A stretch of DNA of 6,381 nucleotides, taken from JAWXBG01 sp034439875 (GTDB lineage Bacteria > Bacteroidota > Bacteroidia > Flavobacteriales_D > Sanyastnellaceae). Positions 6,187 through 6,381 of the stretch are shown one piece after another. Position numbers and translations under genes: made by a program. Under the pieces are notes generated by a model, which was given only the letters and a program-made list of their open reading frames with translations, was not told the DNA's origin and did no database searches. Numbering within the stretch: the first letter of the stretch is position 1; every line of letters starts with the position of its first letter. The stretch lies in NCBI GenBank assembly GCA_034439875.1, contig JAWXBG010000189.1, positions 1 to 6,381 of the forward strand, given 5' to 3'.

Positions 6187-6381
6187 GAGAGCGTTTCTAA
6201 AATAATACACATACAGCATTGCCTACTCCATCTATATCTGGGGAACTTGATTCTACTTGCGATCAAGGCAAACAACTGATACCGTTTGGATATCTGTAAT
6301 AGTCCAATACAGTTTCACTACATTGAACCCAAAATCCGCGTTGGAAATCTATTGCAGCGCGAATCCGCCGTGATATAAATC
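6187..6381. other. Unassigned region after the Fur-family gene
   Basis: No gene is supported in these 195 bases. The only structure is a weak inverted repeat, CTTGAT (6246-6251) with ATCAAG (6262-6267), too short and without a T-tract. A 38-codon minus-strand frame stays open from the right edge to a TGA at 6263-6265. It could be the end of a convergent gene, but it is too short to judge. Confidence 0.5.

Noticed and set aside
6263..6381. Minus-strand frame open from the right edge for 38 codons
   Set aside because: It has plausible codons, but an open frame of this length is common by chance and no homology is recognisable. It is mentioned only as a possible convergent gene end.

Overview
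The window looks like chromosomal DNA from a member of the Bacteroidota, probably Flavobacteriales-like with a mid-range GC content. Three things point there: a large outer-membrane protein of a SprA-like family that I know only from this phylum, start regions without clear Shine-Dalgarno sequences, and a promoter of the phylum's TTG-N19-TAnnTTTG type. No rRNA, tRNA, CRISPR array, transposase or phage gene is visible. All four supported genes lie on the + strand.

Layout. Bases 1-293 are non-coding. They hold a GC-rich structured element (1-154, read on the minus strand) that resembles a dispersed intergenic repeat I recall from Bacteroidota genomes, then a weak hairpin at 158-192. A 416-aa MacB/FtsX-type ABC permease (294-1544) follows. 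Next, 51 bases on, is a 1162-aa secreted outer-membrane beta-barrel protein (1596-5084) with no ATG start. After an 83-base gap comes a 188-aa pentapeptide-repeat protein (5168-5734). Last is a 130-aa Fur-family metalloregulator (5794-6186) with its own promoter and an overlapping palindrome. The final 195 bases hold nothing I can support.

How the genes relate. The permease and barrel protein are closely spaced and probably co-transcribed. Both are envelope proteins, but nothing proves a shared pathway, and no ABC ATPase or periplasmic adaptor is present. The pentapeptide protein may be read from the same transcript or from an unrecognised promoter. The Fur-family gene looks like a separate, self-regulated unit, and a cysteine in its sensor region hints at zinc rather than iron.

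I see no clearly new multi-gene system. The points most worth a second look are the split repeat at the left edge, the palindrome overlapping the fur-like promoter with a possibly leaderless transcript, the non-ATG start and EF-hand-like loop of the barrel protein, and the cysteine ladder of the pentapeptide protein. All family assignments come from motif recognition without database searches.
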